Of a DNA stretch of 40,261 nt, positions 1-9,412 are shown in pieces. A program made the translations under genes and the position numbers. How positions within the stretch are numbered: the first letter of the stretch is position 1; each line of letters opens with the position of its first letter. Location of the stretch: assembly GCA_017480545.1 (NCBI GenBank), contig JAFVAI010000017.1, positions 1-40,261 of the forward strand. Direction: 5' to 3'. The notes under the pieces are model-generated. The model was given only the letters and a program-made list of their open reading frames with translations. It searched no databases and was not told the origin of the DNA. The stretch is from Schwartzia sp. (in: firmicutes). Its GTDB lineage: Bacteria > Bacillota > Negativicutes > Selenomonadales > Selenomonadaceae.

Positions 1-826
<826 letters not shown>

Positions 827-837
827 TTACTTTGGAT

Positions 838-846
838 ATTATACCA
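838..846 (-). promoter_or_regulatory. Extended -10 promoter element upstream of eno
   Basis: On the minus strand the bases read TGGTATAAT, a perfect -10 hexamer with the extended TGn motif, 66 bases before the eno start codon. No good -35 box is visible at 17 bases, which suits an extended -10 promoter. Assignment to eno is by position and strand. Confidence 0.5.
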
Positions 847-918
847 TGTATCGCGGCGGATAGCGAAAGAAAATTTCTGTTTCGCCCCATTCGCCCATTT
901 ATTTTTGGCGATGGAAAA

Positions 919-1245
919 TCATGCTCCGTATTCCCCGGCTTTTTCCGCCGCCAGCGGCATTTCCGCCTCGCTTTTCTCACGGGCAACAAGGAAATTGACC
1001 GCGCCTGTGATGACCTTCACCCGCGCCAAGTCAGTGCCGCCCACGAATTTCGTATAATCGTAGCCGTGAAACAGGTCACGGCAGACCGACAACTTTTCGA
1101 GAAATTTCGGATAGGCGACTTTGGCGATGTCCGTATCGCCGTAATTTTTCCGGTCGCGGACGGTGTAGTCGTTCATCGCTTGCTTCAGCGCGGAGGCGAT
1201 GCCCACATAGTCCACCAAATCGATCGTCTTTTCGTTCTCCAGCAC
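919..1245 (-). pseudogene. Internal fragment of a type I restriction endonuclease subunit R (HsdR remnant)
   Basis: The 108-residue reading frame has motifs of the C-terminal half of EcoR124-type HsdR, notably VCRDLFHGYDYTKFVGGTDLARVK and a following AVNFLVAREK, split here only for description. Intact HsdR proteins are about 1000 residues with helicase and nuclease domains, and none of those is present, so this is a decayed internal piece. It differs in family from the intact hsdR at 20574. It lies in frame directly after the truncated toxin frame that stops at 1249-1251, so the two were joined by a deletion or recombination. No ribosome binding site supports independent translation. Confidence 0.6.
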
Positions 1246-1248
1246 CGC

Positions 1249-1481
1249 CTACATCTGTCCCAGTTCGCGCTTGTGATACATCAGCAACCAATCGGACTCA
1301 ATATGACATTCTCGAAAATCCTTCAATTCGCCGCTCAGTGAATGATCGTGATATTTCTCCGGCATAGGATTTCCGCTTTGCAACAATTCCAATACATGAA
1401 CCAACTTATTTATATTTTTGCCGCGCTTCTTGGCACGACGAACGTCTTTTTCATACGGTTCGTATAAACGATCTTGTACAC
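1249..1481 (-). pseudogene. YafQ-family (RelE/ParE superfamily) toxin, frameshifted and 3'-truncated
   Basis: A GTG at 1479-1481 follows a strong GGAGG and opens VYKIVYTNRMKK, the standard YafQ N terminus. The frame then breaks in the A-run after the MKK codons. In the neighbouring frame the protein continues KDVRRAKKRGKNINKL, then GNPMPEKYHDHSLSGEL and FRECHIESDWLLMY, which are YafQ signatures (YafQ is a ribosome-dependent mRNase). The frame stops at TAG 1249-1251 before the usual C-terminal TGSHSDLF-like end that carries the catalytic histidine, so both a one-base shift and a missing 3' end inactivate it. The antitoxin tail ends one base upstream, as in dinJ-yafQ operons. Confidence 0.75.
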
Positions 1482-1482
1482 T

Positions 1483-1538
1483 TCAATCCTCCAACATAGA
1501 AGCCACGGCCTCATTTGCAGAGTCGAACGGACCGTATA
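1483..1538 (-). pseudogene. 3' remnant of a RelB/DinJ-type antitoxin gene
   Basis: On the minus strand the codons just before the toxin start read PFDSANEAVASMLED followed by TGA, with a single base between this stop and the toxin GTG. That spacing and the acidic/hydrophobic tail match the end of RelB/DinJ antitoxins, which are encoded immediately upstream of YafQ toxins. The frame is cut at about 1538 by the end of the MITE-like element, and no antitoxin N terminus (ribbon-helix-helix) is recognised on its far side. The fragment is short, so the family call depends mostly on context. Confidence 0.5.
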
Positions 1539-1747
1539 GGAAACGCCGAATAAGTCAAGTCGTGACCCTGCCGAGGGATTTTTAGCTTTGCATAAGCGAC
1601 CGCTAAGCGCTAAAGCGCTAAGCGTCTGCTTATCGTCAGGCAAGGAAGATGGCGTGAAGGCGTAGCATCGCTACGTCGAACGGCATCTGACGCGGCATGA
1701 CGGAAAAAGACCCGGCAGGGGCGCGGCGGGACTTGTTCGGTGTTTCC
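1539..1747. mobile_element. MITE-like 209-bp non-autonomous element with terminal inverted repeats
   Basis: The segment begins GGAAACGCCGAATAAGTC and ends with the inverse GACTTGTTCGGTGTTTCC, giving 18-bp terminal inverted repeats with two mismatches. A second matching block (CCTGCCGAGG against CCGGCAGG) lies further in. The interior holds a TTAGCGCTTTAGCGC palindrome and a small GCGTAGC/GCTACGTC hairpin. No transposase frame fits. The flanks read TATA on the left and TTA on the right, compatible with a TA target, but no clear longer target duplication is visible. It interrupts the antitoxin-toxin remnant. Confidence 0.55.
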
Positions 1748-1975
1748 TTAGGCAATGTCGCCGCGTCGGTGATTCCCGCTTTATTGGGCATCATGTTTTC
1801 CGTGGATATATAGTTTGATATATCGAGGCTTGCAACGTCAATCTTTTGCTTTGCAAAATCGCATATTCTCCGTTGGGCGCGAGGATATCATCCGTCTTTT
1901 TTCAAATTATATCATATTTCTATCATGCGGATATGCAAAGATTTTATGAAGCCATGAGAAAACATGGGCAAGCTG
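1748..1975. other. AT-rich intergenic stretch without a recognised gene
   Basis: Between the MITE-like element and the DUF2905 promoter no frame with a plausible start, ribosome binding site and protein pattern was seen on either strand. A short minus-strand frame starts MMPNKAGITDAATLPKE and runs into the element; it resembles no antitoxin N terminus known to me. The stretch is probably decayed accessory DNA. Confidence 0.4.
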
Positions 1976-1984
1976 TGCTATAAT
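1976..1984 (+). promoter_or_regulatory. Extended -10 promoter (TGCTATAAT) for the DUF2905 gene
   Basis: TGCTATAAT is a perfect extended -10 located 36 bases before the start codon of the DUF2905 gene. No clear -35 box accompanies it. The same nonamer recurs at 14850 in front of the GGDEF gene. Confidence 0.55.
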
Positions 1985-2019
1985 TTAACCATACGGTTTT
2001 GCAAACAGGAGGCGAGCGA

Positions 2020-2241
2020 ATGGACGCACAGCAAGTCGGGCGCGGGCTGATGATTTTCGGCGCGCTGCTTTTGGCGGTGGGCGCGGCTCTGTATTTCGGC
2101 GGGCGGGTGTTGCCGCTCGGCCATTTGCCGGGGGATTTCCATTTCGGCGGCGAGCACTGGTCCGTGCATTTCCCGCTGGCGACCTGCGCGATTGTCAGCA
2201 TCGTGCTGTCGCTTTTGCTGCATCTGTTTTTCCGTCGATAA
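2020..2241 (+). CDS. DUF2905 family small membrane protein
   Basis: The 73-residue protein has two hydrophobic segments, about residues 8-27 and 50-70, linked by GHLPGDFHFGGEHWSVHFP, the typical centre of DUF2905 proteins. These are widespread small integral membrane proteins of unknown function. The ATG at 2020 is chosen because AGGAGG lies 8 bases upstream; an in-frame ATG 21 bases earlier has no such site. A promoter precedes it. A 39-bp palindrome follows the stop codon, so the gene is probably a single transcription unit ahead of the RND operon. Confidence 0.8.
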   Translation: MDAQQVGRGLMIFGALLLAVGAALYFGGRVLPLGHLPGDFHFGGEHWSVHFPLATCAIVSIVLSLLLHLFFRR

Positions 2242-2253
2242 TATGCAGTCGTG

Positions 2254-2292
2254 AAAATTTTTGAAGTAAGAAATTCTTACCTCAAAAATTTT
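2254..2292. promoter_or_regulatory. 39-bp AT-rich palindrome, copy 1 (operator or terminator)
   Basis: The sequence is an almost perfect palindrome centred on 2273 with core GTAAGAAATTCTTAC and 19-base arms that have a single mismatched pair. It lies 12 bases after the DUF2905 stop and 56 bases before the RND adaptor gene. The central 31 bases recur unchanged at 35717-35747 in front of an M48 protease gene. The shape fits a binding site for a dimeric regulator; it could also be a weak AT-rich bidirectional terminator. Confidence 0.5.
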
Positions 2293-2348
2293 GGGGTTGG
2301 GATTTTCCGCATTGGGACTGCGGTATAGATGTTGAAAGGAAGTTTTTC

Positions 2349-3434
2349 ATGAAACGAGCGATAAAGGTGGGGGCGGCGTTGCTTCTCTCGGCTGTCCTGT
2401 TGTCCGGCTGCGGCAAGGAGGCGGCGCCGGAGGCGAAAGCGCCGCTGGTGCGGGCGCAGACGGTGGCGGCGGGGAGCGCGGCGCAGTCGGCGGAGTACTC
2501 GGGCAGCGTACGCGGGCGATATGAGAAAAATATGGCGTTCCAGGTCGGCGGGCAGATTGTCGCGCGGGACGTGCAGCTCGGCGACCGGGTGTCGGCGGGC
2601 GCGGTAATGATGCGCATCGACCCAAAGGACGTGGCGCAGAAGACAAACGCGGCGGACGCGCAGGCGGAGGCGGCAAGCGCGCAGCTCGCGTTGGCGGAGA
2701 CGAACCTCGCGCGCTACCGAGCGCTTTACGCGGAAGCGGCGATTGCGGCGGCGGTGCTCGACCAGTACCAGACGGCATACGACGCGGCTCTTGCGGCCTA
2801 TCAGGCGGCGGCGGCGCAAAGGACGGAGGCGCACAACGCCCTTTCTTATACGGAGCTCGTCGCCGACGCGGACGGCGTGGTGTCCGGCATCTCGGCGGAA
2901 ATCGGGCAGGTGGTCGCCGCCGGGCAGACGGTGCTGACCTTCGTGGAGTCCGGCGAGATGGAAGTGGAGATCCATGTGCCGGAAAACCGGCTGCCGAATA
3001 TTTCCGTCGGCAAGCATGTGGAAGTTTCCTTCTGGGCGATGGAGGGCGCGAAAGCGCGGGGCGTAATCCGCGAAATCGCGCCGATGGCGGACAGCGCGAC
3101 GAGAACTTACAAAGTGCGCGTCTCTGTCCCGAACCCGCCCGCGGGCATGGCGCTGGGCATGACGGCCAGCGTGAACGTGACGGGCGAAAAGGCGGTCAGC
3201 GCGGCGACGGCGACGCTGCCGCTTTCGGCGATTTACCAAACCGGGGAAAAGCCCTGTGTTTGGCTTGTTGTGGACGGGAAAGTTTCGCTTCGTGAAGTAT
3301 CCGTCGAGTCCTTCGGTGCCAACGATGCCATCGTCCGTGGGCTCTCCGCGGGCGACGTGGTGGTGACGGCGGGCGTCCACAAGCTCCATGAGGGCGAGGA
3401 CGTGCGCCTCGGGGCGGAGGCGGAAAAGCCATGA
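2349..3434 (+). CDS. RND efflux periplasmic adaptor (membrane fusion) lipoprotein
   Basis: The 361-residue protein opens with a lipoprotein signal peptide ending LLSGC, with the lipidated cysteine at residue 21. It continues with the HlyD/AcrA plan: a first barrel-sandwich half (AFQVGGQIVARDVQLGDRV), an alpha-helical hairpin rich in Ala and Glu (about residues 95-165), the second lipoyl half (VVSGISAEIGQVVAAGQTVLT written here as the region 175-200) and a beta-barrel and membrane-proximal domain. Such adaptors link an inner-membrane RND pump to an outer-membrane channel. It overlaps the pump gene by four bases (ATGA), so the two are translationally coupled. No outer-membrane TolC-type gene is in the window. 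Confidence 0.92.
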   Translation: MKRAIKVGAALLLSAVLLSGCGKEAAPEAKAPLVRAQTVAAGSAAQSAEYSGSVRGRYEKNMAFQVGGQIVARDVQLGDRVSAGAVMMRIDPKDVAQKTNAADAQAEAASAQLALAETNLARYRALYAEAAIAAAVLDQYQTAYDAALAAYQAAAAQRTEAHNALSYTELVADADGVVSGISAEIGQVVAAGQTVLTFVESGEMEVEIHVPENRLPNISVGKHVEVSFWAMEGAKARGVIREIAPMADSATRTYKVRVSVPNPPAGMALGMTASVNVTGEKAVSAATATLPLSAIYQTGEKPCVWLVVDGKVSLREVSVESFGANDAIVRGLSAGDVVVTAGVHKLHEGEDVRLGAEAEKP

Positions 3435-6400
3435 ACCGCATTACGGAAATTGCGCTGAAAAATCGGGATCTTGTCTGGTATTTTGTGGTTGTCGCCTTTG
3501 TCGCGGGCATTTTTTCGTATTACCGGCTGGGGCGCATGGAGGACCCGGATTTCACCATCCGCATGATGGTCGTGTCGGCGGCGTGGCCCGGCGCGACAGC
3601 GGAGGAAGTGGAGCAGCAGGTCACGGACAAGTTGGAAAGCAAGTTCCGCGACATCCCCGGCGTGGACTACATCAAAAGCTCTTCGCGGGCGGGGCAATGC
3701 GTCATTTATGTCAATCTGCGGGACGACGTGCCGAAGGAAACGATTCGCCCGACATGGCGCGACCTTCGGAATTTCGGCGCGGACGTGAAGGCGGATTTGC
3801 CCGCCGGCGTTTACGGCCCGTATTACAACGACCGTTTCGACGACGTGTACGGCTCGATTTACGCGATTACCGGGGACGGCTACACCTATGAGGAAATGCG
3901 GCAGGCGGCGGAGAAGCTGCGCCGCCGCGCCACCCATGTGGAAAGCGTGCAAAAGGTCACGCTGCTCGGCGTGCAGACGGAAAAAGTCTACGTCGAAGTG
4001 GAAACCGCGAAGCTCTCGGAGCTGGGCATTTCCCCGCAGGTGATTTCCGCCGCGCTGGAAGCGCAGAACGCGAAGACGCCCGCGGGCATGATGGAAACGG
4101 AATCGGACAATATTTTCCTGCGGGTCACGGGCCAGTTCGACGACGTGGAGGCCATCCGTGAGACGCCCATCGCGGCGGGCGGGCGCGTGCTGCGCCTCGG
4201 CGATATCGCCAAGGTGGAGCGCCGCCCCGTGGATCCGCCGGGGACGCAGATGTTTTTCAACGGCGAGCCGGCGGTGGGCGTCGCCATCTCGATGCAGCCG
4301 GGCGGCGACATCCTGAAGCTCGGCGCGAACCTGACGAATCTTGTCGCCGAGATGCAGCAGGAGCTTCCCGTGGGGCTGGAAGTCCATCGCGTGTCCGACC
4401 AGCCCGCCGTGGTGAAGGACTCCATCGACGAATTCGTCGGCTCCCTTCGCGAGGCGGTCATCATCGTGCTGATTGCCAGCTTCATGAGCCTCGGCCTGCG
4501 GGCGGGCACGGTGGTCGCCCTCTGCATCCCGCTGGTTCTGGCGGGGACGTTTTGCTTCATGTATATGCTGGGCATCGACCTCCATAAAGTTTCCCTCGGC
4601 GCGCTGATTATTTCGCTGGGGCTTTTAGTGGACGACGCGATCATCGCCATCGAAATGATGAGCGTGAAGCTGGAGCAGGGCTGGGACCGCGTGAAAGCGG
4701 CGTGCTACGCCTGCGAGTCCTCGGCGAAGCCGATGCTGACCGGTACGCTGATTACCTGCGCGGGCTTCATTCCCGTCGCCTTTTCCAAAGGCATGGCGTC
4801 GGAGTTCTGCGAGGCGCTCTTCCCGGTCATCGGCATCGCGCTCCTCCTGTCGTGGGTCATCGCCGTGACGGTGACGCCGCTCCTGGGCTACCACTTGATC
4901 CGCGCCAAGGAGGGCGGCGGGAAATCGCCGGAGGAAATGTACCAAGGGAAATTCTACCAGATTTTCCGCAAGGTCCTGACTTGGTTCTTGCGCCATCGCG
5001 CGGTGTCGCTCCTGGCGACGGCGGGGATTTTCGCCGGGGCGGTTTGGCTGCTTGGCTTCGTGCGGCAAGAATTTTTCCCGCCGTCCCTGCGCCCGGAGGT
5101 CATCGTGGAGATGCGCCTGCCCGAGGGCTCGTCGAAGAAAGCGACAGCCGCCGAGGCCGCGCGGCTGGCCGCGATACTGGACGAGCAAAAGGAAGATTTG
5201 GACAACTATTCCTATTACGTCGGCGAGGGCGCGCCGCGCTTCGTGCTGACGACAGAACCGGTGCTTCCGGCGGACAATTACGCCCAGTTCGTCGTCGTCG
5301 CGAAGGATGTGAAGAGCCGGCTGGCGATAGAAAAAACCGTCCGCGCCGCGCTGGAAGAAAAATTCCCGAACGTCCGGGGCAACATCAAGTTCATCCAAAC
5401 CGGGCCGCCTGCCGATTATCCGGTCATGATGCGCGTTTCCGGCTATGAAAAAGAAACCGTCCGGGAAATCGCGAACCAACTGGTGGACCTCATGCGGGAG
5501 GATCCGAACTATACCGACATTCATTTTAATTGGAACGAAAAATCGAAAGCGGTTCGCCTGACCCTCGACCAGGACAAGCTGAAAAGCCTCGGCGCGTCCA
5601 GCCAGTCGGTGGCGCAGACCCTTTACACCGAGCTGACGGGCGCGCGGATCGCCCAGTATTATCGCGGCGACCGCACGATTGACATCGAGCTTCGCCTCGC
5701 GGAAAAGGACCGCAGGGACCTTTCGGCCCTCGGGGATTTGCCCGTGGTTCTGCCCACGGGAACGGTGCCGCTGTCGCAGGTGGCGGAAATTTCCTTCACG
5801 GCGGAGGACGGGCTGATTTGGCGGCGCGACCTGATGCCGACCATCACCGTGCAGTCGAACATCCAAGAGGGGACGGCGAACGATGCCGCGAAAAAGCTCT
5901 ATGACCGGGCGGCGGAGCTGCGGAAAAATCTGCCGTTCGGCTATTCGATTACTCCGGGCGCCTCCGTGGAGGACAGCGCGAAGTCGATGAAGTATCTGCT
6001 CGCGCCCGTTCCGGCCGTGGTGTTCATCATCATGACGCTTCTGATGTTCCAGCTCCGAAGCGGGCGGCGCGTCGCCGTGACGCTCTTGACCGCGCCTTTG
6101 GGCCTCATCGGCGTCGTCATCGGGATGCTCGTTTTCGACCAAGCGATGGGTTTCGTCGCCGACCTCGGTGTGCTGGCGCTCGTCGGCATGATTATCCGAA
6201 ACTCGGTCATCCTGATTGAGCAAATCAGGGACCATATCGCCGAGGGCGAGACGCTCTGGGACGCCATCATCGACTCCGCCGTGCTGCGCTTCCGCCCCAT
6301 CATGCTGACGGCGGGCACCGACATCCTCGGCATGATTCCGTTGATGACGAGCCCGTTCTGGGCGCCGATGGCGGTGGCCATCGCGGCGGGCCTCATCATC

Positions 6401-6469
6401 GCCACCTTTTTGACGCTTCTCGTGCTCCCGGTCATGTATGCGGCAGTGTACCGGGCGAAGGAAGCATAA
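3431..6469 (+). CDS. RND (AcrB/HAE1-type) efflux pump, inner-membrane subunit
   Basis: At 1012 residues this is a full-length RND transporter. It has a first transmembrane helix, two large periplasmic loops (about residues 30-325 and 550-855) and two six-helix bundles. The proton-relay aspartates are seen in GLLVDDAIIAIE (Asp401 and Asp402) on TM4, and the conserved GMIIRNSVILIEQI lies on TM10. The pump exports hydrophobic or amphiphilic substrates driven by the proton gradient; the substrate cannot be told from sequence. It is the second gene of the operon with the adaptor lipoprotein and is followed by a strong terminator. Confidence 0.95.
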   Translation: MNRITEIALKNRDLVWYFVVVAFVAGIFSYYRLGRMEDPDFTIRMMVVSAAWPGATAEEVEQQVTDKLESKFRDIPGVDYIKSSSRAGQCVIYVNLRDDVPKETIRPTWRDLRNFGADVKADLPAGVYGPYYNDRFDDVYGSIYAITGDGYTYEEMRQAAEKLRRRATHVESVQKVTLLGVQTEKVYVEVETAKLSELGISPQVISAALEAQNAKTPAGMMETESDNIFLRVTGQFDDVEAIRETPIAAGGRVLRLGDIAKVERRPVDPPGTQMFFNGEPAVGVAISMQPGGDILKLGANLTNLVAEMQQELPVGLEVHRVSDQPAVVKDSIDEFVGSLREAVIIVLIASFMSLGLRAGTVVALCIPLVLAGTFCFMYMLGIDLHKVSLGALIISLGLLVDDAIIAIEMMSVKLEQGWDRVKAACYACESSAKPMLTGTLITCAGFIPVAFSKGMASEFCEALFPVIGIALLLSWVIAVTVTPLLGYHLIRAKEGGGKSPEEMYQGKFYQIFRKVLTWFLRHRAVSLLATAGIFAGAVWLLGFVRQEFFPPSLRPEVIVEMRLPEGSSKKATAAEAARLAAILDEQKEDLDNYSYYVGEGAPRFVLTTEPVLPADNYAQFVVVAKDVKSRLAIEKTVRAALEEKFPNVRGNIKFIQTGPPADYPVMMRVSGYEKETVREIANQLVDLMREDPNYTDIHFNWNEKSKAVRLTLDQDKLKSLGASSQSVAQTLYTELTGARIAQYYRGDRTIDIELRLAEKDRRDLSALGDLPVVLPTGTVPLSQVAEISFTAEDGLIWRRDLMPTITVQSNIQEGTANDAAKKLYDRAAELRKNLPFGYSITPGASVEDSAKSMKYLLAPVPAVVFIIMTLLMFQLRSGRRVAVTLLTAPLGLIGVVIGMLVFDQAMGFVADLGVLALVGMIIRNSVILIEQIRDHIAEGETLWDAIIDSAVLRFRPIMLTAGTDILGMIPLMTSPFWAPMAVAIAAGLIIATFLTLLVLPVMYAAVYRAKEA

Positions 6470-6481
6470 CGACAAGAAACG

Positions 6482-6532
6482 AAAAAAGGGGATGCCCATG
6501 AAGAAAAAATCTTCATGGGCATCCCTTTTTTC
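6482..6532. terminator. Strong bidirectional rho-independent terminator
   Basis: A 15-bp perfect stem, GGGATGCCCATGAAG with its complement, is flanked by an A-run on the left and a T-run on the right. It can end the RND operon on the plus strand and the mmsB operon arriving on the minus strand. Confidence 0.9.
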
Positions 6533-6570
6533 TTATCGCTAATAAATTTTGACGTATTCGTTGTGTTTCC

Positions 6571-7749
6571 TTAGCGTTGCGATTGATAGTGGATGTCGAA
6601 GGCGACGGCGAGCAGCAGAACCAGGCCTTTGATCCACTGTTGCCAGTCAATGCCGATGCCCAAGATGGACATGCCGTTGTTCAGAACGCCCATGACCAGG
6701 CCGCCCACAATGGCGCCGACAATCGTACCCACACCGCCGGAGGCGGAGGCACCGCCGATATAGCAAGCAGCGATGGCGTCCAGCTCAAACATCATGCCGG
6801 CGGTAGGCGCGGCGCAGTTTAGGCGCGCCGAAAAAACCAAACCGGCGATGGCGGACAGTAGCCCCATATTCACAAATACCAGGAAGCGTACCCATTGGGT
6901 CTTGACGCCGGATAATTGGGCGGCGCGTTCGTTGCCGCCCAAAGCGTAAATGTGACGGCCGATGACAGTCTTGTTGCAGAGGAACGAATAAATGGCAATC
7001 AAGGCGCCCAACAAAATGAGAGTAATGGGAATCCCCTTGAATTGATCCAACCAGAAGGCCGTAAACAAGCAAATTGCGGCAATGGCCGCGCATTTTGCCG
7101 CAAGCATACGCTTGGAGCCCGCGGGAAGATTGTATTTCATGCGCTTGCGATAGGAATTTGCCTGCATATAAACGCACAGGGCCGCAACCAATCCTCCCGC
7201 AATCATGTCGATGCCGGGAATACCTCCAAGGCCGGGAATATCCTGCAAAAAACGCTGGGCAATAAATTGATAGCTTTCCGGAAACGGGGCCAGCGTGTTG
7301 CCGTTCAAGATGACCATGGTCATCCCGCGAAAGATCAGCATCCCGCCCAAGGTGACGATAAAAGAGGGGACATGGACAAAGGCAATCCAAAATCCCTGCC
7401 ACGCACCTGCCATGAGCCCCGCAGCCAAGCAAGCGGCAACGGTGACGGGAACGCTCATATTCATAGATACCATCATGGTGCCGGCAATGGCGCCGATGAC
7501 CGCGACCACCGAACCTACGGAAAGGTCAATATCGCCGGTCAAAATGCAGGGCAGCATGCCGATGGCCAGAATGAGGATATAGCTGTTTTGCATGACCAAT
7601 TTGGAGATATTCATGGGGGCAAGGAGAACGCCGTCGGTCAGAATTTCAAACAGTATGGCAATCAAGATCAGGGCGATAAACATGGCGTAATTACGCACAA
7701 AAGCAAGGACGCTGCCTTTGGTTTTGCCGATGGCTGTACTGGATTTCAT
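6571..7749 (-). CDS. mmsB: Multiple-monosaccharide ABC transporter permease (MmsB/GguB type)
   Basis: The 392-residue protein is hydrophobic throughout and carries the BPD_transp_2 pattern of sugar permeases, for example NKTVIGRHIYALGGNERAA and GGASASGGVGTIVGAIVGG. Its length, with an extra hydrophobic insert between about residues 195 and 270, matches the MmsB/GguB group rather than the ~330-residue RbsC type. It would form the membrane channel for uptake of pentoses or hexoses. The ATG at 7749 is preceded by GAGGAGGAG; a longer frame upstream lacks support. It lies 13 bases after mmsA as the last gene of the operon. Confidence 0.9.
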   Translation of the reverse strand: MKSSTAIGKTKGSVLAFVRNYAMFIALILIAILFEILTDGVLLAPMNISKLVMQNSYILILAIGMLPCILTGDIDLSVGSVVAVIGAIAGTMMVSMNMSVPVTVAACLAAGLMAGAWQGFWIAFVHVPSFIVTLGGMLIFRGMTMVILNGNTLAPFPESYQFIAQRFLQDIPGLGGIPGIDMIAGGLVAALCVYMQANSYRKRMKYNLPAGSKRMLAAKCAAIAAICLFTAFWLDQFKGIPITLILLGALIAIYSFLCNKTVIGRHIYALGGNERAAQLSGVKTQWVRFLVFVNMGLLSAIAGLVFSARLNCAAPTAGMMFELDAIAACYIGGASASGGVGTIVGAIVGGLVMGVLNNGMSILGIGIDWQQWIKGLVLLLAVAFDIHYQSQR

Positions 7750-7762
7750 AGTCGTCTCCTCC

Positions 7763-9316
7763 TCACGATGGTTTGGCCGAATTCGCTTGCATAATGCAGC
7801 GCATGATGCCTTCTTGGGAGGCTTCGTCAACGGGAAGTTCTCCTGCAAAACGTCCTTCGTGCATGACGTAGATGCGATCGCTTAGCCCCAAGATCTCGGG
7901 CATTTCCGAAGAAATTACGATAATGCTTTTCCCCTGCTTGGCCAATTCGTTGATGATGCAATAAATTTCATATTTCGCCCCGGCATCAATGCCGCGGGTC
8001 GGCTCATCCAGAATCAGCACGTCGGGATTGGCGCAAATCCAGCGCGCCAACATAACTTTTTGCTGATTGCCGCCGGAAAGATTGCGGGTCTTTTGGAAAA
8101 TCCCCGGCGCTTTGATATGAAGTTTTTGCATATATTCTTCGGCCGCGTTGGCTTCGGCTTCCTCGTTTATGAGGCCGCCGGGGGAAGAAAATTTTTTCAG
8201 CGTGGGCAGGGTGATGTTTTCGCGGATATTTTCCATAAGAATCAGGCCTTTGCCTTTGCGGTCCTCCGTAACGTAGGCGATGCCGTTTTCAATCGCGTCG
8301 GCTACGCTTTCGATCTTGATTTCTTTGCCGTCTTTGCGGATGGTGCCGCTGATACCACGGCCGCAGGACTTTCCGAATATGCTCATGGCAAGCGCTGTCC
8401 GCCCCGCCCCCATAAGCCCTGCAAAGCCCACTACCTCCCCGCGGCGCACATGGAAGCTGACGTGATCCACGACCAGCCTGTCGGGGATATCGGGCGAACC
8501 GACACACCAATCTTTGACCTCCAAGCATATATCCCCAATGGGGCGATTCGGGCGCGGCGGATAACGATCCGTTATTTCACGCCCGACCATGCTTTTTATG
8601 ATGCGATCCTCGGCAAAATCGTCCTTGCCCTTGGCCCAAGATGCAATGGACTTGCCGTCGCGAATGACCGTCAATTTGTCGGCGATACGGGTGATTTCGT
8701 TGAGCTTGTGGGAAATGATGATGGCCGTCATGCCTGATTTTTCGCGCAAGTCCAAGAGCAAATCCAGAAGTTTTTCGCTGTCCTCATCGTTCAGCGAGGC
8801 GGTGGGTTCATCCAAAATGAGCAGTTTGGCATCCTTGGACAGTGCTTTGGCAATTTCGATAAGTTGCTGCTTGCCCATGCCCAATTTGTTGACGGGCACA
8901 TCCGGATCTTCGTGCAAGCCCACCCGCTCCATGATCTGCACAGCTTCCATGCGGGTTCTTTCCCAATCCATGATGCCATTGGTTTGACGTTCATTGCCAA
9001 GGAAAATATTTTCCATAACCGAAAGGCAAGGAATAAGAGCCAATTCCTGGTGAATGATGACAATGCCCTCTTTTTCGCTGTCGCGAATATCGGAGAACCG
9101 GCACTCCTTGCCCTTGTACATGATTTTTCCCTCGTATGTACCGTAAGGATAAACACCGGACAGAATGTTCATCAAAGTCGATTTTCCCGCGCCGTTTTCG
9201 CCGCACAGGGCATGGATGGATTTTTCTTCCACCCGGATATTCACCCCGTCCAAGGCTCGCACGCCGCCGGGGAACACTTTTGCAATATTTTTCGTTTCGA
9301 GCAAACAGGGCGCCAT
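7763..9316 (-). CDS. mmsA: Multiple-monosaccharide ABC transporter ATP-binding protein (two ATPase domains)
   Basis: The 517-residue protein has two fused ABC domains, as in RbsA/MglA/XylG. The first has Walker [10 protein letters not shown], the family-typical YPYGTYEG segment and Walker [12 protein letters not shown]. The second has a degenerate Walker A region (GLMGAGRTA), signature LSGGNQQK and [15 protein letters not shown]. The YPYGTYEG insertion points to the GguA/MmsA group. It powers sugar import with the neighbouring permease and binding protein. GAGGAGGG lies six bases before the ATG. It is separated from chvE by 96 bases holding an imperfectly looped hairpin, which may lower its expression relative to the binding protein. 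Confidence 0.93.
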   Translation of the reverse strand: MAPCLLETKNIAKVFPGGVRALDGVNIRVEEKSIHALCGENGAGKSTLMNILSGVYPYGTYEGKIMYKGKECRFSDIRDSEKEGIVIIHQELALIPCLSVMENIFLGNERQTNGIMDWERTRMEAVQIMERVGLHEDPDVPVNKLGMGKQQLIEIAKALSKDAKLLILDEPTASLNDEDSEKLLDLLLDLREKSGMTAIIISHKLNEITRIADKLTVIRDGKSIASWAKGKDDFAEDRIIKSMVGREITDRYPPRPNRPIGDICLEVKDWCVGSPDIPDRLVVDHVSFHVRRGEVVGFAGLMGAGRTALAMSIFGKSCGRGISGTIRKDGKEIKIESVADAIENGIAYVTEDRKGKGLILMENIRENITLPTLKKFSSPGGLINEEAEANAAEEYMQKLHIKAPGIFQKTRNLSGGNQQKVMLARWICANPDVLILDEPTRGIDAGAKYEIYCIINELAKQGKSIIVISSEMPEILGLSDRIYVMHEGRFAGELPVDEASQEGIMRCIMQANSAKPS

Positions 9317-9359
9317 GAAAAGCCCTCCTCAACGCGCCGATTGACAAGTTGACAAGTAT

Positions 9360-9395
9360 GACAATCGGAGGAGATTTTCATCCCCTCCGATTGTC
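9360..9395. other. Intergenic hairpin between chvE and mmsA
   Basis: GACAATCGGAGG pairs with CCTCCGATTGTC across a 12-base interior. In the direction of the operon (minus strand) it has no following T-run, so it looks like an mRNA-stabilising structure protecting the abundant binding-protein message rather than a full terminator. Confidence 0.55.
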
Positions 9396-9412
9396 GTTTT
9401 TGCGTCCAAAAG

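Noticed and set aside
4625-6499. A 624-codon minus-strand reading frame opposite the RND pump gene
   Set aside because: It is rich in Arg, His and Gly with no domain pattern, and mirrors the codon pattern of the clear RND gene on the other strand; it is a shadow frame of GC-rich coding DNA.
6555-6575. GTGTTTCCTTAG near the mmsB end resembles the right end of the MITE-like element
   Set aside because: Only about 12 bases match and there is no opposite terminal repeat nearby, so chance or a very old scar cannot be told apart.
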